Notes: a model not told the origin generated them from the sequence alone. DNA of 36,481 nucleotides from Candidatus Aminicenantota bacterium (GCA_011772475.1 WVZK01000031.1:1-36481); one strand, 5' to 3'; shown: positions 10,301-18,923, counted from the first letter of the stretch. Numbers and translations: made by a program.

Positions 10301-10769
10301 CAAGGGAGAAGCGAGAGAAGAAGTTAAAAGCGAGATCAACCTAAAAGTGGATATCCGGATCCCAGAGGATTATCTTCCCCAGATAAACCTGAGGCTTAGC
10401 CTTTATAAACGAATTTCTTCTGTTGAGGATCTAGGTGAAATTGAAAAGATAAAAGAAGAGATAAGAGATAGATATGGCCCTCTTCCCACAACTGTAGAAC
10501 ATCTCCTTCGCTACGGCATAATCAAGCACCTGGCTCAAAACGTAAATATCAATGCTATCGACCGCATAGGGAAGAAAATAATATTTAAGATTTTCCCATC
10601 ATCATCCGCAGACATAGCTCGACTGACCAAGCTTATGGAAAGATATTCAGGAACAATCACTCCTCAGGGTGTTATGAGTTTATCCATTCTTGCCAAGAAA
10701 GAGACCGAAATTATGGATGAAACAATATCAATCTTGAAGGAGTTATCTTTATATAATATAATAAATTAA
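7329..10769 (+). CDS. mfd: Transcription-repair coupling factor
   Basis: 1146 aa; UvrB-like N-terminus, CarD/RID (GDYVVHADYGIGLFMGL), helicase motifs (LLCGDVGYGKTEVAMRA, DEEQRFGV, LSATPIPRTL, QLRGRVGRS), TRCF C-terminal domain. Confidence 0.97.
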   Translation: MSLDFLKETEEFKGLLKAINQGEKGLKVTGLVEASKPYFLSALALESKKRIVFIQPSSFPLSEIEEQCRFYLSQFSSDLSLSSLPALSESPYLEIFPSLDSISSRMRFFYDLIHNSSSLIVTHIFGLLKPFPNPQNLKRLFLNLEKGEAYGRDQILNILDEYGYTREDLINSHGEYAWRGGIVDVFSPWQLLPYRIEFSGDEIASIREFDPSYQRSVSKIDTILLPSLREFPSSSHFLQEWEEKIKEREEIRRLKDTGEKIGRVKRGDFFPSFFYLSLLNKEHFVPFDHYLRNSLFIIDDIDEVEKEWKETIKDLREQYGELKNSGNFCLSPEKIYPPPLWEQIKNDAIHWQELAPKRVRKTFSFSFQSVPEFKNKIPFFLQYMKKLQKERERCFIYFSSPAVRKKMASLLSQSEILYLESSSPFVFPEDAAVVLLVGSLHHGFSYPQEKIAFFSEKDIFTEEKVIVSRLPTKPFISDFRDLKGGDYVVHADYGIGLFMGLIKMEIEKKNREFIEIIYKDEDKLFMPVEDLNLVQKYSKVGTSLPLLNKLGSPSWERTKARTKKAIEKMAKELLHLYAQRKAMEGFSFSPGGDWQSEFERTFEYEETEDQLRAIKEIMSDMETEFPMDRLLCGDVGYGKTEVAMRASFKAVMDGKQVAVLCPTTVLASQHLKTFRNRVVLFPVRVEGLTRLQTKGQQKRIVEDLKKGLIDIVIGTHRLLSKDVEFRDLGLLIVDEEQRFGVSHKEKIKKMKSDIDVLTLSATPIPRTLNLSLSSLRDMSLIETPPKDRLAIHTVVTPFSPRLIASAVKTELARKGQVYFIHNRIEDIDKIAKMIEKFVPQARVAVVHGKMPSATLEKKMIDFINQKFNVLVSTTIIENGIDIPLVNTLIVERADLFGLAQLYQLRGRVGRSSRQAIAYFLVPPFTELTNLAKERLKALQEFTELGSGFRLAAKDLEIRGAGNFLGSEQHGYMEAVGFDYYMYLFEKTIKELKGEAREEVKSEINLKVDIRIPEDYLPQINLRLSLYKRISSVEDLGEIEKIKEEIRDRYGPLPTTVEHLLRYGIIKHLAQNVNINAIDRIGKKIIFKIFPSSSADIARLTKLMERYSGTITPQGVMSLSILAKKETEIMDETISILKELSLYNIIN

Positions 10770-10780
10770 GCCAAAAAAAG

Positions 10781-11764
10781 ATGAAGTTTATCAAGTCGAA
10801 ACGCAGCTTATTTTTCCTTTTCCTGACAGGGATTTTAATTTTTTTTGGCGCGAATTGCGGAGAGAAGAACGAGCAGGAAAGCTCTTTAGGCGTTAACCTC
10901 GAGGACCCGCAAAGAAAGAACTACATCATCGTTGAAATTGAAGATACTGCCTACCTTAATTCTGACTTTGAAAAGTACGTTCGCGGTACTTTCGGAAATG
11001 ACCAGGAAGCTTTGACCCCTGTATCTCTAAGCCGCCTCCTCGATAAATTTATCGAGGAGAAGCTTGTTCTGCAATCAGCCAGTAATCAAAATATATCTTT
11101 GAGCTGGGAGGAGAAACAGGAATACTTGGCAAAGTTGTCGACTGATCTTAAGTCTGAAGGCAGCGACGTCTCTGTAGAAGAAATGGATACCGAGATTTTG
11201 TTTGATAGGTTACTGATAGAAAAATACACTTATGAGCTTTTGAAGGACATCGAAGTCAAAGAAGAGGAAATAAAGGAGTATTATAATCTTCATAAACGGG
11301 AATTTTTGCGGCCAGAGAGGCTTGAGGTCAGCCAGATATTGCTGGAAACCGAGGACCAGGCTATAGAAGTTTTGGAAAGAGTGAAGAGTGTTTCTGAGGA
11401 AGATTTCAGAAAGATCGCTGAGGCAGAATCCATCGGTTTGGAAGCTGTAAAAGGAGGTAAGATGGGTGTTTTTGAAATGGGCCAGCTTCCGTTTGAAATG
11501 GAAAAAGTTTTATTTTCCCTCCAGGAAGGAGAGTTAAGCCCTGTAGTGGAGTCATCTTATGGGTATCACATATTCAGAGTGGATAAGAGATTCGAGCCGG
11601 AGTTGATTTCTGAAGAAGATGCTTTACCAGACATAAAAGCAAAAATTTTGGACCTAAAAATCGAGTATCAAATTTCATCACACATGGAGTATCTGAAAAA
11701 TAATATAGAATGGAGTTTTTATCCGATAAATCTATCTTTCCCTTATCAAAGGGACGATATATGA
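10781..11764 (+). CDS. PpiC/parvulin-type peptidyl-prolyl isomerase, lipoprotein
   Basis: Lipobox-like FFGANC; rotamase core RLEVSQILLETEDQAIEVLERV…GGKMGVFEMGQLPFEMEKVLFSLQEGELSPVVESSYGYHIFRV. Confidence 0.85.
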   Translation: MKFIKSKRSLFFLFLTGILIFFGANCGEKNEQESSLGVNLEDPQRKNYIIVEIEDTAYLNSDFEKYVRGTFGNDQEALTPVSLSRLLDKFIEEKLVLQSASNQNISLSWEEKQEYLAKLSTDLKSEGSDVSVEEMDTEILFDRLLIEKYTYELLKDIEVKEEEIKEYYNLHKREFLRPERLEVSQILLETEDQAIEVLERVKSVSEEDFRKIAEAESIGLEAVKGGKMGVFEMGQLPFEMEKVLFSLQEGELSPVVESSYGYHIFRVDKRFEPELISEEDALPDIKAKILDLKIEYQISSHMEYLKNNIEWSFYPINLSFPYQRDDI

Positions 11765-12741
11765 AGAAAAGAAATGCCGTCCTAGTTTTTACCTTGATAT
11801 TTTCTGGCTTAGTCTGTCTTTTCGGCCAAGAAGTCATCGAGGAAATCGTAGCCGTAGTAAACGAAGACATCATCACCCTCTCTCAATTCAAAGCAGAGCA
11901 TGACGATTTTTATCAGGCTCTTAGCACTCAATTTAAGGGCGAAGAGTTTGATAAGAGGTATGATGCCATGAAAGAAAATCTTTTAGAAAAGATGATAACA
12001 GATCTCCTGCTTTTGCAGGAAGCCCAGGAAATGGAGGGGCTAAATCCAGATGAACAACTAAAATTATGGCTGGAAAACTTAAAAAAAGAGAATAACCTGA
12101 ATTCGGACGCAGAGCTAATCCGAGCTCTCCAGCAGCAAGGAATTGATTTTGAAGAGTGGAAGAAAAGGATGAGGGAAAATATAATGAGGGAAGCTGTTAT
12201 TTATTCGGAAGTCCGTGCAAATGTTGTCGTCAACGACTCAGAAACCGTTAATTATTATAAGCTTCATCCTGAGGAATTCACAGAGCTTCCAGAATATAAA
12301 CTGAGAGCCATTTATCTTTCAGGGGAAGGGGGAAACGAGGATGATGTCGAGGCTAAAAAGCGAGAAATCAACGAGAAGATTTCCTCTGGCGAGGACATGG
12401 GTTCTCTAGCTGGCGAGTATTCTGAGGGGCCAGAGAAGGATAATCAAGGAGAGTTGGGAAGCTTTAAAAAGGGTGAATTAGAAAAAGACCTGGAACAAGC
12501 TGTGGAGAAGCTAAAGGTGGGAGAGATGACTCCCTGGCTAAAGGTTCGAACGGGCTGGTTCCTGCTGAAATTAGAGGAAAAAAAAGAGAGCCGCCTTAAA
12601 TCCTTTGAAGAAGCCCGGAGAGAAATAGAAGAAAAATTTTTTAACGAGAAAAGCCAAAAAAAACTAGAGGAATATTTAAAAGAACTCAAAGAGAAGAGCC
12701 TTATAAAGATACTTATACCCAATCCTCTCGATTATATATAG
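11761..12741 (+). CDS. SurA/PpiC-type periplasmic peptidyl-prolyl isomerase
   Basis: ATGA overlap with upstream gene; signal peptide; EEIVAVVNEDIITLSQF (SurA N-domain-like) and degenerate rotamase domain (GELGSFKKGELEKDLEQAVEKLKVGEMTPWLKVRTGWFLLKLEEK). Confidence 0.85.
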   Translation: MKKRNAVLVFTLIFSGLVCLFGQEVIEEIVAVVNEDIITLSQFKAEHDDFYQALSTQFKGEEFDKRYDAMKENLLEKMITDLLLLQEAQEMEGLNPDEQLKLWLENLKKENNLNSDAELIRALQQQGIDFEEWKKRMRENIMREAVIYSEVRANVVVNDSETVNYYKLHPEEFTELPEYKLRAIYLSGEGGNEDDVEAKKREINEKISSGEDMGSLAGEYSEGPEKDNQGELGSFKKGELEKDLEQAVEKLKVGEMTPWLKVRTGWFLLKLEEKKESRLKSFEEARREIEEKFFNEKSQKKLEEYLKELKEKSLIKILIPNPLDYI

Positions 12742-12748
12742 CATTCCT

Positions 12749-12858
12749 GTAGGGGTTTGATTCATCAAAAAGGGGTCAGGTCTTGTTTTTTGTTTTAATT
12801 TCTGATGATGAAATGTCTAAAGAAGGGTAAAAAGCAAAAAAAAAGACCAGCCGCCTTT
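12749..12858. repeat. Composite element copy C: REP-like TGTAGGGGTTTGATTCATCAAA followed by GGGGTCAGGTCTTG… / …AAGACCAGCCGCC imperfect arms
   Basis: Starts 8 nt after the stop codon of the preceding CDS; long imperfect stem. Confidence 0.65.
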
Positions 12859-12864
12859 TTCTTT

Positions 12865-13416
12865 TTAGGGTATGAAGATAGCGGCGGCAATGGCCGTCGT
12901 CCAGAGACCTTTTTTCCCTTTTGCTGTCTGAGTGATATGTCTAGTCCTGACTTTAATGTTATCGGATAACCTATAAATATTTTTTTCTTCGTTCCAGATT
13001 TGATTGGTATCGAAGTTCACGCCAAGAGTCGTGGCCAGCATATACGCCGCTAGATCCTCTGCATACTGACCTGCTTCTTTCTCGTCTTGACCAAAACTGT
13101 GATGTTCGGAAAGATAACCATAATGATTAGGTGCATTAGGAATGGCCAATCCTATTGAGGCTTGTATTAAGCGGTGGGCTTCATCTGTTGCGCATTCGCT
13201 CATGACCAAAAAAACAATTTGGCCTGGCTTAAGCGACTTCAATCCCTCCTCTTTTGAACAAAGCTTGCACTGAGGAGGGAAGATACTCGAGGCTTTAACA
13301 AGGTTAAAAGGAGCGATGGCGGCTTCTCTTAAAGCTTGCTCAAAACTGGCTAATTTTTCCTTATGCTGTCCTTTTCCTTTGGTTAAAAATACTCTTGTAG
13401 GAATGAATGTGCTCAT
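12865..13416 (-). CDS. Pyruvoyl-dependent arginine decarboxylase (PvlArgDC family)
   Basis: 183 aa; NLVKASSIFPPQCK matches the autocleavage Ser-Ser region of PvlArgDC (VSSILPP); small size and C-terminal layout. Confidence 0.85.
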   Translation of the reverse strand: MSTFIPTRVFLTKGKGQHKEKLASFEQALREAAIAPFNLVKASSIFPPQCKLCSKEEGLKSLKPGQIVFLVMSECATDEAHRLIQASIGLAIPNAPNHYGYLSEHHSFGQDEKEAGQYAEDLAAYMLATTLGVNFDTNQIWNEEKNIYRLSDNIKVRTRHITQTAKGKKGLWTTAIAAAIFIP

Positions 13417-13474
13417 CAGTTACAGTTCCTTTCCTCGAAATATTTATTCGCGAAGCTTATCCAGGTTGGAAGTA

Positions 13475-14032
13475 TTAATAAGATGTTAGCTTCTCTTCTT
13501 TCTTGGGAGGATAAGGCTCTGGTTCCTTAAAATCTATTTTCCGAGAAACCTCCCATTCTCCTAGGAGAGTAAACCGGGATCCTTTATGCCTAACGAACAA
13601 TTTGACCAAAGCGATCTTCCAATGCGGACTGTTTCTGAAATGGCTAACGGATTTCCCCTCAACTCCCAGGCGGCTTTTCAAAAGGATAGCATCACTCGTT
13701 CCTCCGGGAGGAATAGAACCTTCTGGAAGGCCAGGCAGGAATCCTTCTCCTAAGGTTTTAGTATCATCCATGAACCTGAAAACGGCTTCAAAACTTATAT
13801 GCCGAATCGCTTCTTCAGTTAGGTTTTTTACTCGGAAAGAAATTGCCGGAACAAGTGTCAACTTTGCAGGCCATGGTTGATAGTATTTTTTCACCCACTT
13901 TGTTTCTACGTCGACTATTTTCAAAGAGGCTTTGAGCTCTTCCGCGGTAGGTGCTCTCTGACATCCAGTCTGAATAAAGGCAGAAATGAATGTAGTTACG
14001 ATAAGAGTTTTGACCAGCAGCGCTTTTTTCAT
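13475..14032 (-). CDS. Putative lipoprotein of unknown function
   Basis: MKKALLVKTLIVTTFISAFIQTGC lipobox; start ATG at 14032 preferred to upstream 14086 (SD-like ggagaccgag before it). Confidence 0.7.
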   Translation of the reverse strand: MKKALLVKTLIVTTFISAFIQTGCQRAPTAEELKASLKIVDVETKWVKKYYQPWPAKLTLVPAISFRVKNLTEEAIRHISFEAVFRFMDDTKTLGEGFLPGLPEGSIPPGGTSDAILLKSRLGVEGKSVSHFRNSPHWKIALVKLFVRHKGSRFTLLGEWEVSRKIDFKEPEPYPPKKEEKLTSY

Positions 14033-14105
14033 CTCGGTCTCCTTTGTTCCATTTTTTAATATAATTGAGGACAGGAAATTATTCAATCTTTTTAATTGGT
14101 TTAAT

Positions 14106-14188
14106 TGGGGCCAGGCCCCATTTTCAAATTTTCTGTCTTCGCGCTGTGAGAATGTCCTCTCTCTTTAAAAAAATGGGGCCTGGCCCCA
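14106..14188. repeat. Inverted-repeat element copy D (GGGGCCAGGCCCCATTTT / AAAATGGGGCCTGGCCCC)
   Basis: 19 bp perfect arms 14106-14124 / 14170-14188; further ATGGGGCTGCCC fragment just downstream. Confidence 0.85.
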
Positions 14189-14398
14189 TTCTCCACACCC
14201 ATTCTCCACAAAAAATGGGGCTGCCCAATTTCGTTCCCGATAGTTATGCATAGATCCATATGAAAAGGCACGAAACCACCAAACCTGATCTCAGGCTTGC
14301 AAAAGTTGCATTTTTAAGTAGCATAGTAAAATAAAAAAATTAGCCATTTAGGGAAGAATAGAAAAAAACTAAAATCTTGAGAGCATGACGCAAGCACG

Positions 14399-15313
14399 AT
14401 GAAAGAAAAGATCCTTCGTCTTAACCTATACTTTGGCCTTTTTGGCCTCATATTTTCTGCATTTCTCCTTGTTCTTGATGTGTCTTTTATGAAAACCTGG
14501 TTCTTTTGCTGTTCGTGGTGGTCGTTTATTCTCATAATGGACAGCTTGAACTTTAGGAGAAGTAAGGCCTCACCTCTTTCTATATCTTTGAAGAATTTTC
14601 TTTTTTCAGCTTTCATTTCTGTTCTCGTCTGGCTTATTTTTGAGCTGTTTAATTTAAGAGTGAAAAACTGGACCTATCATGATCTTCCTCCAGGCATACT
14701 TGAAAGGTGGATTGGCTATTTTATTGCTTATGCCTCTGTCATTCCGGCGATGAAAGAGATCTCCCTGTTTGTTCAAAGCTTCTTATCTAAAAGGAAACTT
14801 GCCTTGTTTAGGATAAGAGGAACACCGGTTCTTCTTAAATCGTGGTTTTTTTCAGGAATAATATCAATTATTTTAGTCCTTGCTTGGCCTCGTCTTTTTT
14901 TTCCTTTTGTCTGGCTGTGTTTTATTTTTATGCTTGAGCCGTTGAATTTTTGGCTAAAAAATGAAACTTTATTGAAAGATTTAGAGAAAAAGGATTGGAC
15001 CCGATTCTGGAGCTGGTTATTGGCCGGCCTTGTTGCCGGCTTCTTGTGGGAATTTTGGAATTTTTGGGCAGGATCTCACTGGGAATACTCCATTCCGTAT
15101 CTCAATTTCTGGAGAGTGTTCCAGATGCCCGTTTTTGGTTATACAGGTTTTCTCCCTTTTGCTCTTGAGGTTTTTGCCCTTTACCAGCTTCTTTTTGCTC
15201 TGTACAAGAAATTACAAAGGAAGATCGTTTTCAAAGGTATGATTATTATTCTTTTGCTTGTATTTTACGCTGGAGCCTTTTATCTGATTGATACTTTTAC
15301 TTTTGTTCGTTAA
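14399..15313 (+). CDS. Polytopic membrane protein of unknown function
   Basis: 304 aa, multiple TM helices, conserved-looking LWEFWNFWAGSHWEYSIPY motif. Confidence 0.7.
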   Translation: MKEKILRLNLYFGLFGLIFSAFLLVLDVSFMKTWFFCCSWWSFILIMDSLNFRRSKASPLSISLKNFLFSAFISVLVWLIFELFNLRVKNWTYHDLPPGILERWIGYFIAYASVIPAMKEISLFVQSFLSKRKLALFRIRGTPVLLKSWFFSGIISIILVLAWPRLFFPFVWLCFIFMLEPLNFWLKNETLLKDLEKKDWTRFWSWLLAGLVAGFLWEFWNFWAGSHWEYSIPYLNFWRVFQMPVFGYTGFLPFALEVFALYQLLFALYKKLQRKIVFKGMIIILLLVFYAGAFYLIDTFTFVR

Positions 15314-15314
15314 C

Positions 15315-15340
15315 TGCAGGGGTTTGATTTATCCGCGGGC
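15315..15340. repeat. Degenerate REP-like module TGCAGGGGTTTGATTTATCCGCGGGC
   Basis: Matches the TGTAGGGGTTTGATTTATCAA… module; begins 2 nt after the stop codon. Confidence 0.55.
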
Positions 15341-15359
15341 TTCTCTCCGGTCTTCTTGA

Positions 15360-16559
15360 TTATTTGGTAAGCTGGGAGGCGAAGACGGGTTCGATATTAT
15401 ATTTATCCAGAAGATGAAAGTTTTCCCTTAGGACTCTTAGAGTTCTTTCAGTTGGATGGCAGATGCCTACAGCTTTTCCATTTCTCTGAGCCAAGCGAAA
15501 GAGCTCAATCATTTTTCCTTTTATGTAACCCTTACGGTTTTCTCCGTCAAGAAAAACTTGGCGATAGGCTGAAGGGATTCCGAGTGTTTGGGCAACATTA
15601 TAAGCTTCGGACCTGCTTGTGGTACGACTATCAATAAAAAAAAGATTTCTTTCTTTTAAAGGTCCAAGGACTAAGGATATGAGATTCTTGTCAGCCGTTA
15701 TTTTCGATCCCATATGGTTGTTAACTCCTGTGACGTATGGAATCTGATCGAGATTGTGCTCCACCGTTTTTAGTATTTCCTCTTCGCCCATTTGAGAGAG
15801 AATTATTCCCTCAATGTGGTTTCCTCCCTGGTTATTTATTGATTCAAGAGGAAGATGAAGCATAACTTCCAAATTGTTTTGGTGAGCAATCCGAGCTATC
15901 TCTTTGGCTAGAGGGGTATAGGGAAGAATAGAGATTGTCAAGGGCTTATTGAGCGAGCAGATATCATTGATTGCTTTTAAACTGTAACCCATGTCGTCGA
16001 TGATGATTGCTACTTTGTTTCTAGCTTTTCTTGGAGGAAGTTCTGCCCTTATTTTTTCCTTATGGCTTGCGAAAAGAATACTCAACCTTTGCTTTCTTAT
16101 CCCTTCGACCTGCCACAGATAATAATTCTTTTCTGGGCCGAGTTGTTCTTCTTTTTCTCGGACAGAAGCACTGACTTTATTGAATTCTTTTTCAAGAAGA
16201 GATTCTAGCTCCACGTATTTTTTCAAGGGGAGGTCAATCATAAGATGGAGAACTCCCTTGTTGTCCTTGTACTGTTGATTTGGATCATAGGGTATGTTAA
16301 GCAGGGTTAGACTCTTGATGACAATCTGGTCAAGGGCTTCTTTATCAGGCGGAGGTTCTTGACGAGGCTGAGTTTCCTGACTCAATAGAGCTGCCTTTCT
16401 TCCAAACAGAGAAGCAAAAAGGTAAGATTTTTCTCCATTTTTCCAGCCGATGTAGTCTAAACCGATTGCTGATAAAAGCACCATAAGAGAAAAGATAATA
16501 ATGGTGGAAGGAGGAATGCGATTGGCCTTTTTTCTTTTCTTAGACCTTCTTTTTCGCAT
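15360..16559 (-). CDS. Divergent polysaccharide deacetylase (YibQ / PF04748-type)
   Basis: VAIIIDDMGYSL, EVMLHLPLES, GVNNHMGSKIT, LFFIDSRTT, AVGICHP motifs; downstream of EnvC and S41 genes as in the classical envC-yibQ neighbourhood. Confidence 0.88.
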   Translation of the reverse strand: MRKRRSKKRKKANRIPPSTIIIFSLMVLLSAIGLDYIGWKNGEKSYLFASLFGRKAALLSQETQPRQEPPPDKEALDQIVIKSLTLLNIPYDPNQQYKDNKGVLHLMIDLPLKKYVELESLLEKEFNKVSASVREKEEQLGPEKNYYLWQVEGIRKQRLSILFASHKEKIRAELPPRKARNKVAIIIDDMGYSLKAINDICSLNKPLTISILPYTPLAKEIARIAHQNNLEVMLHLPLESINNQGGNHIEGIILSQMGEEEILKTVEHNLDQIPYVTGVNNHMGSKITADKNLISLVLGPLKERNLFFIDSRTTSRSEAYNVAQTLGIPSAYRQVFLDGENRKGYIKGKMIELFRLAQRNGKAVGICHPTERTLRVLRENFHLLDKYNIEPVFASQLTK

Positions 16560-16581
16560 TAATTACATTTTAGGCTGGAGA

Positions 16582-17706
16582 TTAAAGGCTTTTTTTAAGA
16601 TATGTGCTAAGGCTTTGGTCTTCCCCGTTTATTTTTATATCAGGCTTAATTCCTTTTTCCCACAACTTTTCTCCTGACCTAAGATAGAAGATTCCTGAAG
16701 TGAGCAGCAAACCGCTTCCGTCATCCAGGACAAAGATATTTTGTTTGGCCACGAGACCTAAAGTTGGATGCCCGATGATTTTGCCCCTTTTAAATTCTTT
16801 GAGAACTCCGGCTACTGCCTCTGCCGGTCCGATTGTAGCCTGGTTTGTCCAGATAACCAAAGGCAGTTTTTCAAGTTCAGCCTCTTCCGGACAAGAAATA
16901 ATCTCCTTGGTTCTTCCTTTTGTTTCAAAGTAACCTATATTAGGAGATTTTAAGAATAGATTGACGAGTTTTCTGGCTTCTTCAATCTCTCCTTCGTAGC
17001 AATCCCTTAAATCCAAAATAAGAGTCCTTTTCTCTGGCTTTAATCTGGGTATGATTTCCTGTCTTATCTTCTTTACACAAGGAGGATAAAGCTGATGGAT
17101 CTTCAAAATTCCGCTCGTGCCCTTTGCTTCAGCATAGGAAAATGGTTCTTCAAAGAGCAAGGTTCTTTCAACACTCACCTCTTTTGTTTCCTCTCTTTTA
17201 AATATCCTGAGCTTTATGGTTTTCTCATCTCTATCCTTAAGATAGAGATTTGCTTCGGTCATACTCATGGTGAGAGTCGAGCGTCCGTCAATAGAACTGA
17301 TAAAGTCGCCGATCTGGATTCCTTTCTTTTCAGCAGGGGAATTCTCTCTAATTCCGATGACCTGAGGAAAAGAACCGTAGCTTTTGTAAAGGACAATTCC
17401 TATATCCTTCAGGCTTGCCTCCTTGCGCTGGCTATACCTAACCATGCTCTCTTTGTCCAAATAGCTGGAAAGAACGTCCAGGGAATCAACCATTCCTTTA
17501 AAGGCTCCCTTCATTGTTTTATCTGGATTAGCCTCTTCAATGTAATCGTTTTTGATCAATTGGATAACTTTTCCTAGCAACTCAAAATTCCTGTCGGGAG
17601 AAAGCTTTGATAAGAGTCCAGGGAGAAAGCTTTTTTCTAGCAAGAAGAAGAGAAAGACCAAGACCAGTACGGCAAAAAGGAGTATTCTTGCTCTTTTTTT
17701 GTTCAT
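16582..17706 (-). CDS. S41 (CtpA-like) peptidase family protein, probably catalytically inactive
   Basis: N-terminal TM, PDZ (GIRENSPAEKKGIQIGDFISSIDG), S41 core LDLRDCYEGEIEEARKLVNLFL…NQATIGPAEAVAGVLKEFKRGKIIGHPTLGLVAKQ; Ser and Lys positions replaced. Confidence 0.85.
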   Translation of the reverse strand: MNKKRARILLFAVLVLVFLFFLLEKSFLPGLLSKLSPDRNFELLGKVIQLIKNDYIEEANPDKTMKGAFKGMVDSLDVLSSYLDKESMVRYSQRKEASLKDIGIVLYKSYGSFPQVIGIRENSPAEKKGIQIGDFISSIDGRSTLTMSMTEANLYLKDRDEKTIKLRIFKREETKEVSVERTLLFEEPFSYAEAKGTSGILKIHQLYPPCVKKIRQEIIPRLKPEKRTLILDLRDCYEGEIEEARKLVNLFLKSPNIGYFETKGRTKEIISCPEEAELEKLPLVIWTNQATIGPAEAVAGVLKEFKRGKIIGHPTLGLVAKQNIFVLDDGSGLLLTSGIFYLRSGEKLWEKGIKPDIKINGEDQSLSTYLKKSL

Positions 17707-17740
17707 TTTATCCTAAAACTGATTTTTGATTTTAACATCT

Positions 17741-18916
17741 TCATTTCAGCCATTGCAAGGGATTAAGGGGCTTTGTCTTGAATCGAATTTCAAAATAAAC
17801 AGAGTCTCCTTCAAAAGAACCGATATCGCCGACAAGGGCGATCGGTTGCTCAGCTTTGACCAGGACGCCCTTCTTGACCAATATTTCTGAGCAATGACCA
17901 TAGAGCGAATAGTAGGACATTCCGTGATCGATAATGATGAGGTTGCCGTATCCCTGGAAGTAGTCAGAGTAGACGACTTTGCCAGGATGGATAGATCTAA
18001 CAATGACATAGTTCTTTTTGGGTGAAATTTCGATTCCGTTATTCATCGTGGTCGTTTTAAATTGAGGATGCCTCTGGAGCCCAAATTTGGTGGTGACGTT
18101 TCCCTCGATAGGCCAAGGAAGTTCCCCTTTTTTCTCGTAAAGAGGGATTAAATTAATAGGAAAAGTAATTTCTTCTTTAAGTAATCTTTCTATCAAAATT
18201 AACAACTGTTGAGCTCTTACTTTTAACTCATCTAAGGTTTGAAGATGTAGTTTCTTGTTTTTCTTTATTTCTGATATAAGGGCTCTGTTCTTTCTTTCCT
18301 GAGCTTGGAGTTCTTTCCTTTTCTTCTCGGCATTCCTTATCAAACGCGAAGCCTCCGTTTTTTTCGTTTTAAGCTCTTTTTGGGCTGTCTCCAGTTTATC
18401 CAAGGTTTCCATATAATTTGAGATAATTCTTTCCTGATACTGAGCCAAAATAGTCAAATTCTTATTCTCGGAAATAAGAGTTCCTACGTTTTCTGCCTGA
18501 AGCATGAATTGGAAAAAGTTAAATTTTCCGAATTTATAGGTGGTGATGAGTATTTTCTCGATAGATTGCTTTTCCTCCTCTAGCTTTGCTTCTAGCTTGG
18601 GAATGCTTTTGTTCAATGAAGAAAGCTCACGATTTGCTTTTCCCAATTGGATAGAATAAAGGGAGATTTCTTTTTTGATAAGTCCCTTGTTAAATCCAAT
18701 CCTATCCAGCCGGGAAAGAGTGCTTGATTCCTTTTTTTCCTCTTCTTCTATTTTCAGCCGTAGCTGCTCTATCTGTTGGGAGATTTTCGCCAGGCGTTCT
18801 TGGTAATCGGAAACATCCTGCTGGCCACGGGCATTCAGAGAGATAATGAGAATAAGGGTGATTGAAATTCCGAGGAAACAGTAGGATTTCTCTAGCGCCT
18901 TCTTACACAACTTCAT
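17741..18916 (-). CDS. EnvC-like murein hydrolase activator (coiled coil plus degenerate LytM/M23 domain)
   Basis: Long N-terminal coiled coil, C-terminal LytM-like GNVTTKFGLQRHP…NNGIEISP…YSLYGHCSEILVKKGVLVKAEQPIALVGDIGSFEGDSVYFEIRFKTKPLNPLQWLK. Confidence 0.88.
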   Translation of the reverse strand: MKLCKKALEKSYCFLGISITLILIISLNARGQQDVSDYQERLAKISQQIEQLRLKIEEEEKKESSTLSRLDRIGFNKGLIKKEISLYSIQLGKANRELSSLNKSIPKLEAKLEEEKQSIEKILITTYKFGKFNFFQFMLQAENVGTLISENKNLTILAQYQERIISNYMETLDKLETAQKELKTKKTEASRLIRNAEKKRKELQAQERKNRALISEIKKNKKLHLQTLDELKVRAQQLLILIERLLKEEITFPINLIPLYEKKGELPWPIEGNVTTKFGLQRHPQFKTTTMNNGIEISPKKNYVIVRSIHPGKVVYSDYFQGYGNLIIIDHGMSYYSLYGHCSEILVKKGVLVKAEQPIALVGDIGSFEGDSVYFEIRFKTKPLNPLQWLK

Positions 18917-18923
18917 TTCTTAA

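Noticed and set aside
17095-17577. 160-aa plus-strand ORF opposite the S41 gene
   Set aside because: Antisense to the PDZ/S41 CDS; no independent support.
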